Counted from the first letter of the stretch, positions 52,539 through 61,770 are shown. The stretch is DNA of 64,000 bases from Planktosalinus sp963975935 (GCA_963975935.1 CAXBIQ010000010.1:1-64000); one strand, 5' to 3'. The notes: a model not told the origin generated them from the sequence alone. Translations and numbers: made by a program.

Positions 52539-53369
52539 ATGAAAAAAATAATAGTACCCATAGACTTTTCAAAACATTCTGAATATGCCTTAAAAGTAGC
52601 CGCAGACCTGGCTAAAAAGAACAAATCAGAACTTATTTTACTGCATATGCTTGACATTTCAGACCAGATGATAAGCATTACCGAATCAACAAAAAGGAGG
52701 GAGTTGATGTTTTTTATGGAACTTGCCAAAAAAAGATTTCAAGAGTTTGTAGACAAAGATTATATGAAAGGTATAAAAACCACCCCTGTCATAAAACATC
52801 ATAAAGTTTTTGAAGAAGTAGACAGTACTGCAAAAGAAATTGATGCAGATTTTATCGTGATGGGCTCCAGAGGTTCCAGCGGTGTAAAAGGCTATTTCGT
52901 GGGGTCAAATACAGAAAAAGTGGTTAGAACATCAGAGATACCTGTGCTGGTTGTCAAATCTGAAATACCTGCTTTCAATCCTAAAACCATCGTATTTGCA
53001 TCAGACTTTAACGAAGAAAATTTAAAAGCCTATAAAAAGATAAAGAAATTTGCAGATTCATATAACGCTACATTAAAATTGGTTTATGTAAATACTCCAA
53101 ACGCTAATTTTAAAAATACCATTGAAATCAGGGAGCAAATGCGAAACTTTCTAAACAAAAATACAATTTCAAACAATTCTGAAGATATCGTCATATTTAA
53201 TGATTACTCAGTGACAGATGGGATAATAAACGCTTCTGAAATGCTCCATGCAGATTTGATAGCCATACCCACTCATGGTAGAAAAGGCATTAATAAAATA
53301 TTGGCAGGAAGCATTGGCGAAGATCTCGCAAACACTTCAAATATACCGGTATTGACCGTTAAAATTTAA
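52539..53369 (+). CDS. Tandem universal stress protein
   Basis: 276 residues with two UspA domains. Both keep ATP motifs: GSRGSSGVKGYFVGSNTEKV and GRKGINKILAGSIGED. The start is 19 bp after hemN, so the gene is probably transcribed with hemN from the Fnr-type promoter. Usp proteins of this type accompany anaerobic regulons. Confidence 0.93.
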   Translation: MKKIIVPIDFSKHSEYALKVAADLAKKNKSELILLHMLDISDQMISITESTKRRELMFFMELAKKRFQEFVDKDYMKGIKTTPVIKHHKVFEEVDSTAKEIDADFIVMGSRGSSGVKGYFVGSNTEKVVRTSEIPVLVVKSEIPAFNPKTIVFASDFNEENLKAYKKIKKFADSYNATLKLVYVNTPNANFKNTIEIREQMRNFLNKNTISNNSEDIVIFNDYSVTDGIINASEMLHADLIAIPTHGRKGINKILAGSIGEDLANTSNIPVLTVKI

Positions 53370-53394
53370 TTACTAAACCTACTTTGCTTGAATA

Positions 53395-53426
53395 CAAAAA
53401 GCCGCATTAATTTAATGTGGCTTTTG
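53395..53426 (+). terminator. Terminator after the usp gene
   Basis: AAAAGCCGCATTA and TAATGTGGCTTTT arms, with a T-rich end, 26 bp after the usp stop. Confidence 0.8.
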
Positions 53427-53658
53427 TGTTTGTAGGAATAACTACTTACAAGTATTGTTTTTTAAATAATTGTTTTATATATTTAATATTTGATTATTCA
53501 ATAAAATTTAATGCTTAAAATAATTAATTTAATAAAAAATTATATAGTATTAATGACAAATATCATTTTAAGCTATATTAATCAGAGTACTTTTACAAAG
53601 TTTTAAATTCAATGGAGATTTGGCTTGTGTGTTTTAATAAATGAACAAATTATACCAA

Positions 53659-53703
53659 TATGACTCCAGTCATAAAGAAAGGTGAAAGAACAAACTAATT
53701 TTA
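53659..53703 (+). promoter_or_regulatory. Crp/Fnr-type box and -7 element of the nos operon
   Basis: TATGAC-TCCA-GTCATA at 53659-53674, a perfect 16-bp palindrome. A -7-like TAATTTTA (53696-53703) begins exactly 22 bp after the box end, the same as for hemN. Confidence 0.75.
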
Positions 53704-53746
53704 CATCATTAAAATTAAACAGTAAAAACAATTAAAATCAATTAAA

Positions 53747-54253
53747 ATGAAAAGTATACTAAAAACAGCCCTTTTACTTATTGCTACCATCAGTTTAGTT
53801 TCTTGCGGAGGTGGTGAAAAAGAAGAAAAAAATGAAATTAAACTCGGTGATCACAACAAAACCGAAACCAAAAAAGAAACCAAAGCAACATCTTCTGCAG
53901 ACATGATTGACATGTCTAACAAAGGAATTGGCCCCATAAAGTCGGTAACCATTAGCGATGGTATCGATGATGCTATGGCAACACACGGTGAAGATGTTTT
54001 CCAAAAAATGTGTTCAGCCTGCCACAAAATGGACAAAAAATTCATCGGGCCTAAAATTGATGGTGTCACCGAACGACGTTCACCTGAATGGATTATGAAT
54101 ATGATTTTGAACCCTGAAGAAATGATTGCCAAAGATCCCATTGCAAAACAATTGCTCATTGAATCAAATATGGCGGTAATGGCAAATCAAAACATCAGTG
54201 AGGAAGATTCACGCGCTATCCTGGAATATTTTAGAAAATATGACGCTCAATAA
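53747..54253 (+). CDS. Cytochrome c lipoprotein of the nos cluster
   Basis: 168 residues with a lipobox VSC (C20) and a charged linker. One haem domain has C89-SA-C92-H93 and a likely axial methionine in the NMAVMANQN segment. It is the first gene of the nos operon, so it probably delivers electrons to NosZ. Confidence 0.93.
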   Translation: MKSILKTALLLIATISLVSCGGGEKEEKNEIKLGDHNKTETKKETKATSSADMIDMSNKGIGPIKSVTISDGIDDAMATHGEDVFQKMCSACHKMDKKFIGPKIDGVTERRSPEWIMNMILNPEEMIAKDPIAKQLLIESNMAVMANQNISEEDSRAILEYFRKYDAQ

Positions 54254-54271
54254 CCATTAAAACAACCAAAT

Positions 54272-54850
54272 ATGAAATCAACCCTTGTAATATTGTTGTT
54301 GTTTGCAATAGTCTTCACCGGCTGTAAAAACAACCAACAATCTGAAGAAGCAACACAAAGTGAAGCTTCATCCACTGAGGCTTCATCATCAAACAAAGGC
54401 CAGGCCTTTATTGAAGATGAAAGCGCTGAACCCAATGCACTTCGCGTTGCAATAAATTCATCAGACCACACCACGCTGGTAGCTGCAGTACAAGCTGCCG
54501 AAGTTGAAAACTCTCTTGTAAACGTAGGCCCCCTTACGGTTTTTGCACCCACTAATGCTGCTTTCGATAAAATAGATAAGGCCACATTAGACAATCTGCT
54601 GAAACCGGAAAACAAAGACCAATTGGCACTTATTCTAAAACATCACGTTGCTCCCGGTAACTATCCGGTAGATATGCTGGAACGCACTGTTGAAAAAGGC
54701 CGTAACCTGGGAATGGCTTCAAACCAAAGTATAGACGTTACCAAAGAAGGTGATGATATTTATGTGGGTGGTGCCAAAATAATCGGAACGGTGAAAGCCA
54801 GTAACGGCTGGGTTCACGTAATAGATACCGTAATTCTTCCTCAAAATTAA
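54272..54850 (+). CDS. Fasciclin (FAS1) domain lipoprotein
   Basis: 192 residues: lipobox TGC (C12), a serine- and glutamate-rich linker and one FAS1 domain from about residue 60 with TVFAPTNAAFDKI and the closing VIDTVILP. FAS1 domains mediate binding between proteins. It is placed between the cytochrome c and nosZ genes, with short gaps on each side. Confidence 0.93.
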   Translation: MKSTLVILLLFAIVFTGCKNNQQSEEATQSEASSTEASSSNKGQAFIEDESAEPNALRVAINSSDHTTLVAAVQAAEVENSLVNVGPLTVFAPTNAAFDKIDKATLDNLLKPENKDQLALILKHHVAPGNYPVDMLERTVEKGRNLGMASNQSIDVTKEGDDIYVGGAKIIGTVKASNGWVHVIDTVILPQN

Positions 54851-54874
54851 TAAACAATCTTTATACAAAAACAA

Positions 54875-56824
54875 ATGAAAAAAATAAATCTAATTTTAAG
54901 TACTCTTATCTTCGCCGGCTTATTCATTAGTTGTGGTGATACAGGAGAAAAATCGGGGGCATTCGGTGACAATGTGGCCGAACGTGTATATGTAGCTCCA
55001 GGTGAGCATGATGAATTCTACAGCTTTTTCTCCGGCGGATTTAGCGGACAAATGTCTGTGTACGGGCTTCCTTCGGGAAGACTTTTGAAGGTAATCCCTG
55101 TATTCTCTCAGGATGCCGAAAAAGGCTATGGATACAATGAAGGTACTAAACCCATGCTTAATACCTCTTATGGATTTATTCCCTGGGGTGACCTTCACCA
55201 CGTTGATATTTCCCAAACCAATGGGGAACTTGATGGTCGTTGGGTGTTTACTCATGAAAATAACACCCCGCGTGTTGCTCGTATTGATTTAGATACTTTT
55301 GAAACAGGAGAAATTCTTGAAATTCCTAACAGTGCAGGAAATCATAGTTTTGCAATTACAGAGAACACAGAGTATTTAATTGCTGGAACCCGTTTTGCAA
55401 TTCCTTCTCCTCAAAGAGATATGTCTATTGACGAAATGAAAGGGAATTTCAAAGGCCCCCTTACCTTTGTAAAAATTGACCAGGAAACCGGCGGTATGGA
55501 ACTCGCTTTCCAGGTGATTATGCCCGGATTCAATTTTGACCTTGCACACCCGGGAAGAAACGCTTCTCACGGCTGGATGTTTGCAACCACATATAATTCT
55601 GAAGAAGCCAATACCCTTCTGGAAGTAAATGCCTCTCAAAACGATAAAGACTTTATCGTTGCCCTCAACTGGAAAAAAATCGAAGAGTACATCAACAATG
55701 GCGGTGGCACCATGATGGATGCAGAATATGCCCATAATGTTTACAATCACCATTCAAGCACTGCAACTTCAACAATGAAAAAAGGTGTTAAAACAGTAGA
55801 TCCTAAAGACATTCCCGGAGCTGTATTTTTTATGCCAATTCCAAAATCCCCGCACGGTTGTGATGTAGATCCAACAGGAGAGTATATAGTAGGTAGCGGA
55901 AAACTGGCTGCTGAATTGACCGTATTCTCATATTCTAAAATGATCAAGGCAATTGAAGACAAAAATTATGACGGGGATGCTTACGGAATTCCCATCCTAA
56001 ATTATGAGGATATTCTGGGCGGTATTGTAGAACAACCTGGTTTGGGACCTCTTCATACAGAATTTGACGGAAAAGGAAACGCTTATACCACCTTCTTTAT
56101 CTCCTCTGAAGTTGTAAAATGGAGTCTTGCTGATTACCAGGTGATAGACAGAAAACCTACCTATTACTCTGTTGGTCACTTGATGATACCCGGTGGAAAC
56201 TCAAGAAAACCCTTTGGAAAATACCTTGTTGCGATGAACAAAATCACCAAGGACCGATATCTACCCACCGGCCCTGAAATGAACCACTCTGCACAGTTAT
56301 ATGATATCACAGGTGATAAAATGGAACTGTTGTTAGACTTCCCAACCATTGGTGAACCACATTATGCAGCAGGAATTCCTGCCGATCTTATAAAAGAAAA
56401 TTCAAAAAAGATTTACCGTCTTGATGAGAACGAGCATGAACATGCAGTTCGCAACGAATCTGAAACCAAAGTAGAACGTGACGGAAATGAAGTACACGTC
56501 TATATGACCATGATTAGAAGCCACTTCGCTCCAGATAATATTGAAGGCATACAGGTGGGCGATAAAGTGTATTTCCACGTAACAAACCTCGAACAGGATT
56601 TTGATGTACCACACGGATTTGCAATGATAGGAGCCAATACAGCCGAGCTTCTTGTGATGCCCGGTGCCACAAAAACAATGCTTTGGGAACCTAAACGTGT
56701 AGGTGTATATCCTCTTTACTGTACAGACTTCTGCTCAGCACTTCACCAGGAAATGCAGGGATACGTTAGAGTTTCACCAGCCGGCTCCAATCCTGAAATA
56801 AAATGGTCACTTGATGGAGACTAG
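54875..56824 (+). CDS. nosZ: Nitrous oxide reductase, Sec-dependent clade II
   Basis: 649 residues. N-terminal signal without a twin arginine and ending in FISC, a lipobox, which marks the Sec-type branch. The propeller holds the CuZ histidines (LHHVDIS, GNHSFAIT, HPGRNASHGW, YNHHSS, PHGCDVDPTG and others). The C-terminal cupredoxin has CuA ligands C616, C620, H624 and M627 (YCTDFCSALHQEM) and H580. It reduces N2O to N2. Confidence 0.97.
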   Translation: MKKINLILSTLIFAGLFISCGDTGEKSGAFGDNVAERVYVAPGEHDEFYSFFSGGFSGQMSVYGLPSGRLLKVIPVFSQDAEKGYGYNEGTKPMLNTSYGFIPWGDLHHVDISQTNGELDGRWVFTHENNTPRVARIDLDTFETGEILEIPNSAGNHSFAITENTEYLIAGTRFAIPSPQRDMSIDEMKGNFKGPLTFVKIDQETGGMELAFQVIMPGFNFDLAHPGRNASHGWMFATTYNSEEANTLLEVNASQNDKDFIVALNWKKIEEYINNGGGTMMDAEYAHNVYNHHSSTATSTMKKGVKTVDPKDIPGAVFFMPIPKSPHGCDVDPTGEYIVGSGKLAAELTVFSYSKMIKAIEDKNYDGDAYGIPILNYEDILGGIVEQPGLGPLHTEFDGKGNAYTTFFISSEVVKWSLADYQVIDRKPTYYSVGHLMIPGGNSRKPFGKYLVAMNKITKDRYLPTGPEMNHSAQLYDITGDKMELLLDFPTIGEPHYAAGIPADLIKENSKKIYRLDENEHEHAVRNESETKVERDGNEVHVYMTMIRSHFAPDNIEGIQVGDKVYFHVTNLEQDFDVPHGFAMIGANTAELLVMPGATKTMLWEPKRVGVYPLYCTDFCSALHQEMQGYVRVSPAGSNPEIKWSLDGD

Positions 56825-56860
56825 AAACCGCTCTATTTAGCTGAATATTTGTTACTTATA

Positions 56861-56892
56861 AGGCGGGTGAATAAAAGTATTTACCCGCTTTT
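56861..56892 (+). terminator. Hairpin between nosZ and the next nos gene
   Basis: A 13-bp stem with GCGGGT and ACCCGC as core and a short loop; the following T run is weak, so it is more likely a partial terminator or mRNA stabiliser within the operon. Confidence 0.55.
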
Positions 56893-56913
56893 ATTTAAAA
56901 AAAACATATCCAA

Positions 56914-57531
56914 ATGAAAAAATCAGGAATTTTAATGATAGTAGGATCAGCCTTGTTGCTGGGACTATTTTACTTCCCGCTTTGGAACATCCAATTAGGT
57001 GCCCCTCAATATCCTGAGCCTCTGGGAATGGATATCTATATTTCAGGAATTGAAGGTGAAGAGGAATTTGATATTCAGAATATTGACGGCGTAAATCATT
57101 ATATTGGGATGAAAAAAATACCAAAAGCTGAAGAAATGTGGGAGTTCAACATATTTCCGCTTGTGATTGGTGGGATGGCAGCTCTGGGAATCCTTCTGGG
57201 AGTATTAGGTTTTTTTAAGAAAATAAGTCCCAACTGGTTTCTTGGATGGTTTGGTTTAATGTCGGTTCTTGGGATCTTGGGTATGTATGATTTTAATGTC
57301 TGGCTCATAGATTACGGAACAGACCTCGACCCAAATGCCATTCTAAAATTAACAGACAAGGAAGGCAACCCCCTTAGTTACAAACCCCCTCTTTTTGGTA
57401 CTGATAAGATTCTTAATTTTACGGCAAGTTCTTATCCCGGCCTGGGTGGATATATGATGTTTGCCGGTATGGCACTCACTCTTCTGGCGTTTTTTATCGG
57501 AAGAAAAGAATACAAAAAAATTAAAATTTAA
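56914..57531 (+). CDS. nos-cluster membrane protein of unknown function
   Basis: 205 residues with about four membrane segments: residues 5-24, 86-105, 111-130 and about 178-197. The loop from 30 to 80 is periplasmic and acidic. Proteins of this kind lie beside nosZ in many Bacteroidota. It has no recognised motif; a role in NosZ electron transfer or assembly is inference. Confidence 0.78.
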   Translation: MKKSGILMIVGSALLLGLFYFPLWNIQLGAPQYPEPLGMDIYISGIEGEEEFDIQNIDGVNHYIGMKKIPKAEEMWEFNIFPLVIGGMAALGILLGVLGFFKKISPNWFLGWFGLMSVLGILGMYDFNVWLIDYGTDLDPNAILKLTDKEGNPLSYKPPLFGTDKILNFTASSYPGLGGYMMFAGMALTLLAFFIGRKEYKKIKI

Positions 57532-57542
57532 AAAAACATAAT

Positions 57543-57989
57543 ATGAAAACTTTCTCTGGACTCCTCATACTACTGGTTTTGATGGCTTCTTGTAGCACCC
57601 AACCGGAACCCATCAATTATGGCTCAGATGCTTGTCACTTTTGTAAAATGACTATTGTTTCCAAAACACATGCAGCACAAGCGGTTTCAGTAAAAGGAAA
57701 ACAATTCAAATATGACGCCATAGAGTGTATGGTCAACGACTTGAATACTGAAAACAATACTGAAATGTCAATAGTGCTTGTGGCAGATTATTTAGACGCG
57801 GGAGAAATGATTCCGGCTGAAACAGCCACCTATGTTATTTCTGACAATATACCCAGCCCCATGGGTGCAAATCTATCGGCTACATCAGATAAAGCAGATG
57901 CTGAACAACTTAAAACCGAAAACGGCGGTGAACTCTTTGATTGGATCACCTTAAAAGACAGAAATAACAACCCCAACCAAAATCACTAA
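57543..57989 (+). CDS. nosL: NosL copper chaperone lipoprotein
   Basis: 148 residues. Lipobox MASC (C17). The DACHFCKMTIVSKTHAAQ segment is the NosL copper site with CxxCxM. It hands Cu(I) to NosZ in the periplasm. The NosD, NosF, NosY genes follow directly. Confidence 0.93.
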   Translation: MKTFSGLLILLVLMASCSTQPEPINYGSDACHFCKMTIVSKTHAAQAVSVKGKQFKYDAIECMVNDLNTENNTEMSIVLVADYLDAGEMIPAETATYVISDNIPSPMGANLSATSDKADAEQLKTENGGELFDWITLKDRNNNPNQNH

Positions 57990-58003
57990 AATAACCCTTT
58001 TTA

Positions 58004-59239
58004 ATGAAGTTTTTTATAGGAATTTTCTTTTTAATACTCCCCTTTCTATCTCACACAAAAACCATAGATGTCTGTGGTACTTGTGAGGTAAAAACACTAA
58101 AAGAAGCCATAGAACTTGCTGAAAATGGTGATACCATACTCATTAAGGAAGGCACTTATAAGGAGCAAGACATACACATAATCGATAAAGCCATTCACAT
58201 TAAAGGAGAGGGCAACCCTGTAATTGACGGAGAAAATAAGGGCACAGTTATTAGTGTGAGAGCAAACAACTTTACCATTGAAGGCCTCACCATTATCAAT
58301 GTGGGAAGAAGTTATACCAAAGATTTTGCAGCTATTCTCGTTTCTGAAAGCACCGATTTTACAATCAAGAATAACACCTTGGAAAATGTATTCTTCGGAA
58401 TCTTACTTGAGAAATCGTCTTCAGGACTTATTGAAGGAAACACAATTTCAAGTGAGGCTGTAAGTGAAGCCAGTTCAGGCAACGGTATTCATTTATGGTA
58501 TTCCAATGAAATGAGTATTCAAAACAATACCGTCAGGCAAATGCGTGATGGAATTTATATTGAGTTTGGAGACAACTGCAGGGTTGAAAACAACCGGGCA
58601 ACCAACAATGTGCGCTATGGATTACATTTTATGTTTTCCAACTACAATGAATACCACAATAACGTTTTTGAAGAAAACGGTGCAGGTGTTGCGGTGATGT
58701 TTTCAAAATTCATCACGATGACAAACAACACCTTTAGAAAAAGTTGGGGAGACGCCTCTTATGGTTTGTTATTAAAAGAGATTTATGATTCAAAATTAAG
58801 TAATAATACTTTTGACCAAAATACCATTGGCATCACTGCTGACGGTGCCACACGAATGACATACATTCAAAATACTTTTACAAATAACGGGTATGCCGTC
58901 AAGGTGCATGGTGCCTGCTATGCAAATAGCTTTAAAGAAAATAATTTTCTACACAACGCCTTTGATATAGGATATTCAGGAAGGATGAACGACAATGTTT
59001 TTGACAATAATTACTGGAGTGATTATAGCGGTTATGACCTTGATAAAGATGGAATAGGTGATGTGCCTTACAGACCGGTTAAACTGTTTTCACATATTGT
59101 CAACCAAACTCCTGAAGCAATTGTGCTATTGAGAAGTTTGTTTATTGACATCGTTGATTTTTCTGAAAAAGTATCGCCCATTTTTACACCCAAAGAATTG
59201 ATTGATCAAAACCCAAGAATGAAAAAAATAGTATGGTAA
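58004..59239 (+). CDS. nosD: NosD copper-assembly beta-helix protein
   Basis: 411 residues. A signal peptide, then a right-handed beta-helix with repeats such as IKNNTLENVFFGILLEKS and NNTFRKSWGDASYGLLL, ending in a NNYWSDYSGYDLDKDGIGDVPYRP motif typical of NosD. It helps to insert copper in NosZ together with the NosFY transporter. It overlaps nosF by 7 bp. Confidence 0.95.
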   Translation: MKFFIGIFFLILPFLSHTKTIDVCGTCEVKTLKEAIELAENGDTILIKEGTYKEQDIHIIDKAIHIKGEGNPVIDGENKGTVISVRANNFTIEGLTIINVGRSYTKDFAAILVSESTDFTIKNNTLENVFFGILLEKSSSGLIEGNTISSEAVSEASSGNGIHLWYSNEMSIQNNTVRQMRDGIYIEFGDNCRVENNRATNNVRYGLHFMFSNYNEYHNNVFEENGAGVAVMFSKFITMTNNTFRKSWGDASYGLLLKEIYDSKLSNNTFDQNTIGITADGATRMTYIQNTFTNNGYAVKVHGACYANSFKENNFLHNAFDIGYSGRMNDNVFDNNYWSDYSGYDLDKDGIGDVPYRPVKLFSHIVNQTPEAIVLLRSLFIDIVDFSEKVSPIFTPKELIDQNPRMKKIVW

Positions 59240-59940
59240 CCATTGAAAATTTACATAAAAAATACGGAAAGAACAAAGTCCTGAAAGGTGTCAACCTTAC
59301 CATTAATAATAGTGGTATAATTGCCGTTCTGGGACCCAATGGAAGTGGAAAAACAACTCTTATAAAAAGTATTTTAGGAATGGTGATTCCGCAACAGGGA
59401 AGCATTACTATAAACGGAACTTCCATTAAAAGGAATTGGCAATACCGAAAAGAAATAGACTATTTACCACAAATAGCCAATTTTCCCGGAAACCTTTCGG
59501 TGAAAGAACTCATCAAAATGATCAAGGATTTGCGAAACAAACCCGCTAATGATCAAGAACTTATCGCTTATTTCAAATTGGAGAATTTCCTGGACAAAAA
59601 GCTGATCAACCTTTCTGGAGGGACCAAACAGAAAGTGAATCTGGTTTTGACCTTTATGTTTGACAGTCCGCTGGTAATCCTGGATGAACCCACTTCCGGG
59701 CTGGACCCCATTTCGCTTATTCGTTTAAAAGAATGGATTTTTAAAGAAAAGGCCAAAGGAAAAACGATTTTGATCACGTCACACATTATGAGTTTTGTGG
59801 AAGAAATCGCTGAGGATATCATCTTTATCCTGGAAGGGAAAATATATTTTAATGGCTCTGTTTCTGAACTCAAAACACAAACCGGACAAACCGACTTTGA
59901 ACACGCCATTGCAACCATCTTAACCGAAAATCATGTTTAA
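59233..59940 (+). CDS. nosF: NosF ABC ATPase
   Basis: 235 residues. Walker A GPNGSGKT is at 34-41, the signature LSGG at 127-130, Walker B ends at D151-E152 and the switch histidine is H184. It powers the NosY channel. It overlaps nosD by 7 bp and nosY by 8 bp, which signals tight coupling. Confidence 0.95.
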   Translation: MVTIENLHKKYGKNKVLKGVNLTINNSGIIAVLGPNGSGKTTLIKSILGMVIPQQGSITINGTSIKRNWQYRKEIDYLPQIANFPGNLSVKELIKMIKDLRNKPANDQELIAYFKLENFLDKKLINLSGGTKQKVNLVLTFMFDSPLVILDEPTSGLDPISLIRLKEWIFKEKAKGKTILITSHIMSFVEEIAEDIIFILEGKIYFNGSVSELKTQTGQTDFEHAIATILTENHV

Positions 59941-60715
59941 AATATTAAAATACAGTTTTAAAGATCTTTCCCGCAGCCGCTGGAGTTATGTTTATTTTTT
60001 ATTCTACCTGCTCCTGGGTTTTACGCTATTGTTTTTAAACAATGATCTTTCAGGCGCTGTCATCACGATGATGAATGTAATCATTGTTTTAGTACCGCTC
60101 ATCGGGACCATTTTTGGGGTAATGTATTATTACGATTCCAAAGAATTCACGGAACTCCTCCTCGCCCAGCCCATCAAACGCAGCTCGATATTTCTGGGGC
60201 AGTACTTTGGCGTAGCCATTTCACTGGCTGCGAGTTTGGTTTTAGGCCTTGGTATTCCTTTTGTGGCTTATGGGCTCTTTCAGTCTGCAGCCATTTTTGA
60301 ATTTACAATGCTTTTGATCACCGGTGTTTTCCTGACATTTATATTTACTGCACTGGCCTTTAACATCGCTTTGTCCAACGAAAACAAAATCAAAGGTTTT
60401 GGCTTTGCCATCTTGCTGTGGTTATTTCTGGCCGTGATTTATGATGGTATCTTTTTGATGGCATTGGTGCATTTTCAGGAATATCCCATCGATAAGTTTG
60501 CCCTGATTGCCACCATGGGAAATCCCATTGACTTGTCGCGTATTCTCATTATTCTAAAACTCGATATCTCTGCACTTCTGGGATATACCGGAGCCGTGTT
60601 TAAAAACTTTTTCGGCACTTCTCTGGGAGCTATTCTCTCATTGGGAATGCTTTTCCTGTGGGTAATCTTACCCGTGTGGCGCATTTCCGCGAAAGCGAAA
60701 AAGAAAGACTTCTAA
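59933..60715 (+). CDS. nosY: NosY ABC permease
   Basis: 260 residues with six membrane segments, typical ABC-2 permease layout (YVYFLFYLLLGFTLLFL, MMNVIIVLVPLIGTIFG and so on). The KEFTELLLAQPIKRSSIFLGQ cytoplasmic part is the coupling region. It completes the NosDFY complex. The 3' end holds a TTTCCGCGAAAGCG palindrome. Confidence 0.93.
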   Translation: MFKILKYSFKDLSRSRWSYVYFLFYLLLGFTLLFLNNDLSGAVITMMNVIIVLVPLIGTIFGVMYYYDSKEFTELLLAQPIKRSSIFLGQYFGVAISLAASLVLGLGIPFVAYGLFQSAAIFEFTMLLITGVFLTFIFTALAFNIALSNENKIKGFGFAILLWLFLAVIYDGIFLMALVHFQEYPIDKFALIATMGNPIDLSRILIILKLDISALLGYTGAVFKNFFGTSLGAILSLGMLFLWVILPVWRISAKAKKKDF

Positions 60716-60841
60716 TCAGCGCGGATTTCACGGATTTTGACGGATTGTACGGATTTATTTGAATGCTTACCTCTTATGTAATAGTCAGTAACATCGTATA
60801 CTTCTAACTTCGTACTTTTAAATTTGTACTTCCATTCCTCT

Positions 60842-60886
60842 TATGCGTTAAGTCATAAAATAAGACAACTCCATGAATGACCTTTA
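60842..60886 (+). promoter_or_regulatory. Degenerate Crp/Fnr-type box of ric
   Basis: TATGCG-TTAA-GTCATA at 60842-60857 keeps the outer TATG/CATA and the right half; GACCTTTA at 60879-60886 lies at the same 22-bp distance and keeps the TTT core of a -7 box. Confidence 0.45.
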
Positions 60887-60900
60887 CGAAGTAAAAAAGA

Positions 60901-60942
60901 TAGATCTCATATCTAATGTCTAAAATCTAATATCTAAAGAAT
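60901..60942. repeat. Heptanucleotide tandem repeat, locus C
   Basis: Six 7-bp units (TAGATCT, CATATCT, AATGTCT, AAAATCT, AATATCT, AAAGAAT) ending 1 bp before the ric start codon. The array thus forms the ribosome-binding region. Confidence 0.8.
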
Positions 60943-60943
60943 T

Positions 60944-61663
60944 ATGGAAACATTAAAACAAAAAACCGTCGCTGACATGGTTACCGAAAACATAAAAACC
61001 GCCCACATCTTTAAAAAACACGGCATTGACTTTTGCTGTGGCGGCGGCATTAGCATTGAACGTGCTTGCGAGAAAAAAGGGATTGATTATCAAATACTGG
61101 AAGAAGAGTTGCTTCAAGTGGGTAATAGTGACCGCGCTTACAACTACAAATCCTGGGCGCCTGATTTTCTCACAGACCATATTATAAATGTACATCATGT
61201 GTATGTGGAAGAGAATTTACCGCTATTACTTCAGTATTCAGACAAAGTGATGAAAGTTCACGGACATAACAACGAAGAACTGGTTGAAATAAACAATTTG
61301 GTGCGCACTGTGGCCGGTGAACTCGCCAGTCATATGAAAAAAGAAGAACTGATCCTGTTTCCGTTTATCAAAAAAATGGTTGCTGCACAAAAAGAAGGCA
61401 TCACCCTGCCCCGTCCACCCTTTGGAACCGTTGACAGCCCTATTGCCATGATGGAAGAAGAACACGATGCTGCCGGTGAACTCTTCCGTGAGATTGCAGA
61501 ACTTACTTCCGGATATACTCCCCCGGAGCATGCCTGTAATACCTACAGAGCTTTTTATGCCAAACTGGAAGAATTTGAAAACGACCTCCACCTGCACGTG
61601 CACCTGGAAAACAATATCCTGTTTCCCAAAGCCAAACAAATGGAGAAATCTGTTATTAAATGA
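60944..61663 (+). CDS. ric: Iron-sulfur cluster repair di-iron protein (Ric/ScdA/YtfE)
   Basis: 239 residues. The ScdA_N domain (ADMVTENIKTAHIFKKHGIDFCCGG, CCGGG) is followed by a hemerythrin-like di-iron domain with histidines and glutamates: HHVYVEENLPLL, HMKKEELILFPF, EEEHDAAGELF and HVHLENNILFP. It repairs clusters damaged by nitric oxide or oxidants. Its place after the nos operon suits defence against N-oxides. A terminator follows. Confidence 0.95.
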   Translation: METLKQKTVADMVTENIKTAHIFKKHGIDFCCGGGISIERACEKKGIDYQILEEELLQVGNSDRAYNYKSWAPDFLTDHIINVHHVYVEENLPLLLQYSDKVMKVHGHNNEELVEINNLVRTVAGELASHMKKEELILFPFIKKMVAAQKEGITLPRPPFGTVDSPIAMMEEEHDAAGELFREIAELTSGYTPPEHACNTYRAFYAKLEEFENDLHLHVHLENNILFPKAKQMEKSVIK

Positions 61664-61736
61664 AAGAAAAAAAATATTAAAAGAACATTCTTTTTGTGAT
61701 TATATGATGGTTAGTGTTTAAGCAAAAAGAATAAAG

Positions 61737-61770
61737 GCAAAGGCAGGGTGTAAACCTTGCCTTTGTATTT
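61737..61770 (+). terminator. Terminator after ric
   Basis: CAAAGGCAGG and CCTTGCCTTTG arms with T-rich end, about 75 bp after the ric stop. Confidence 0.82.
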
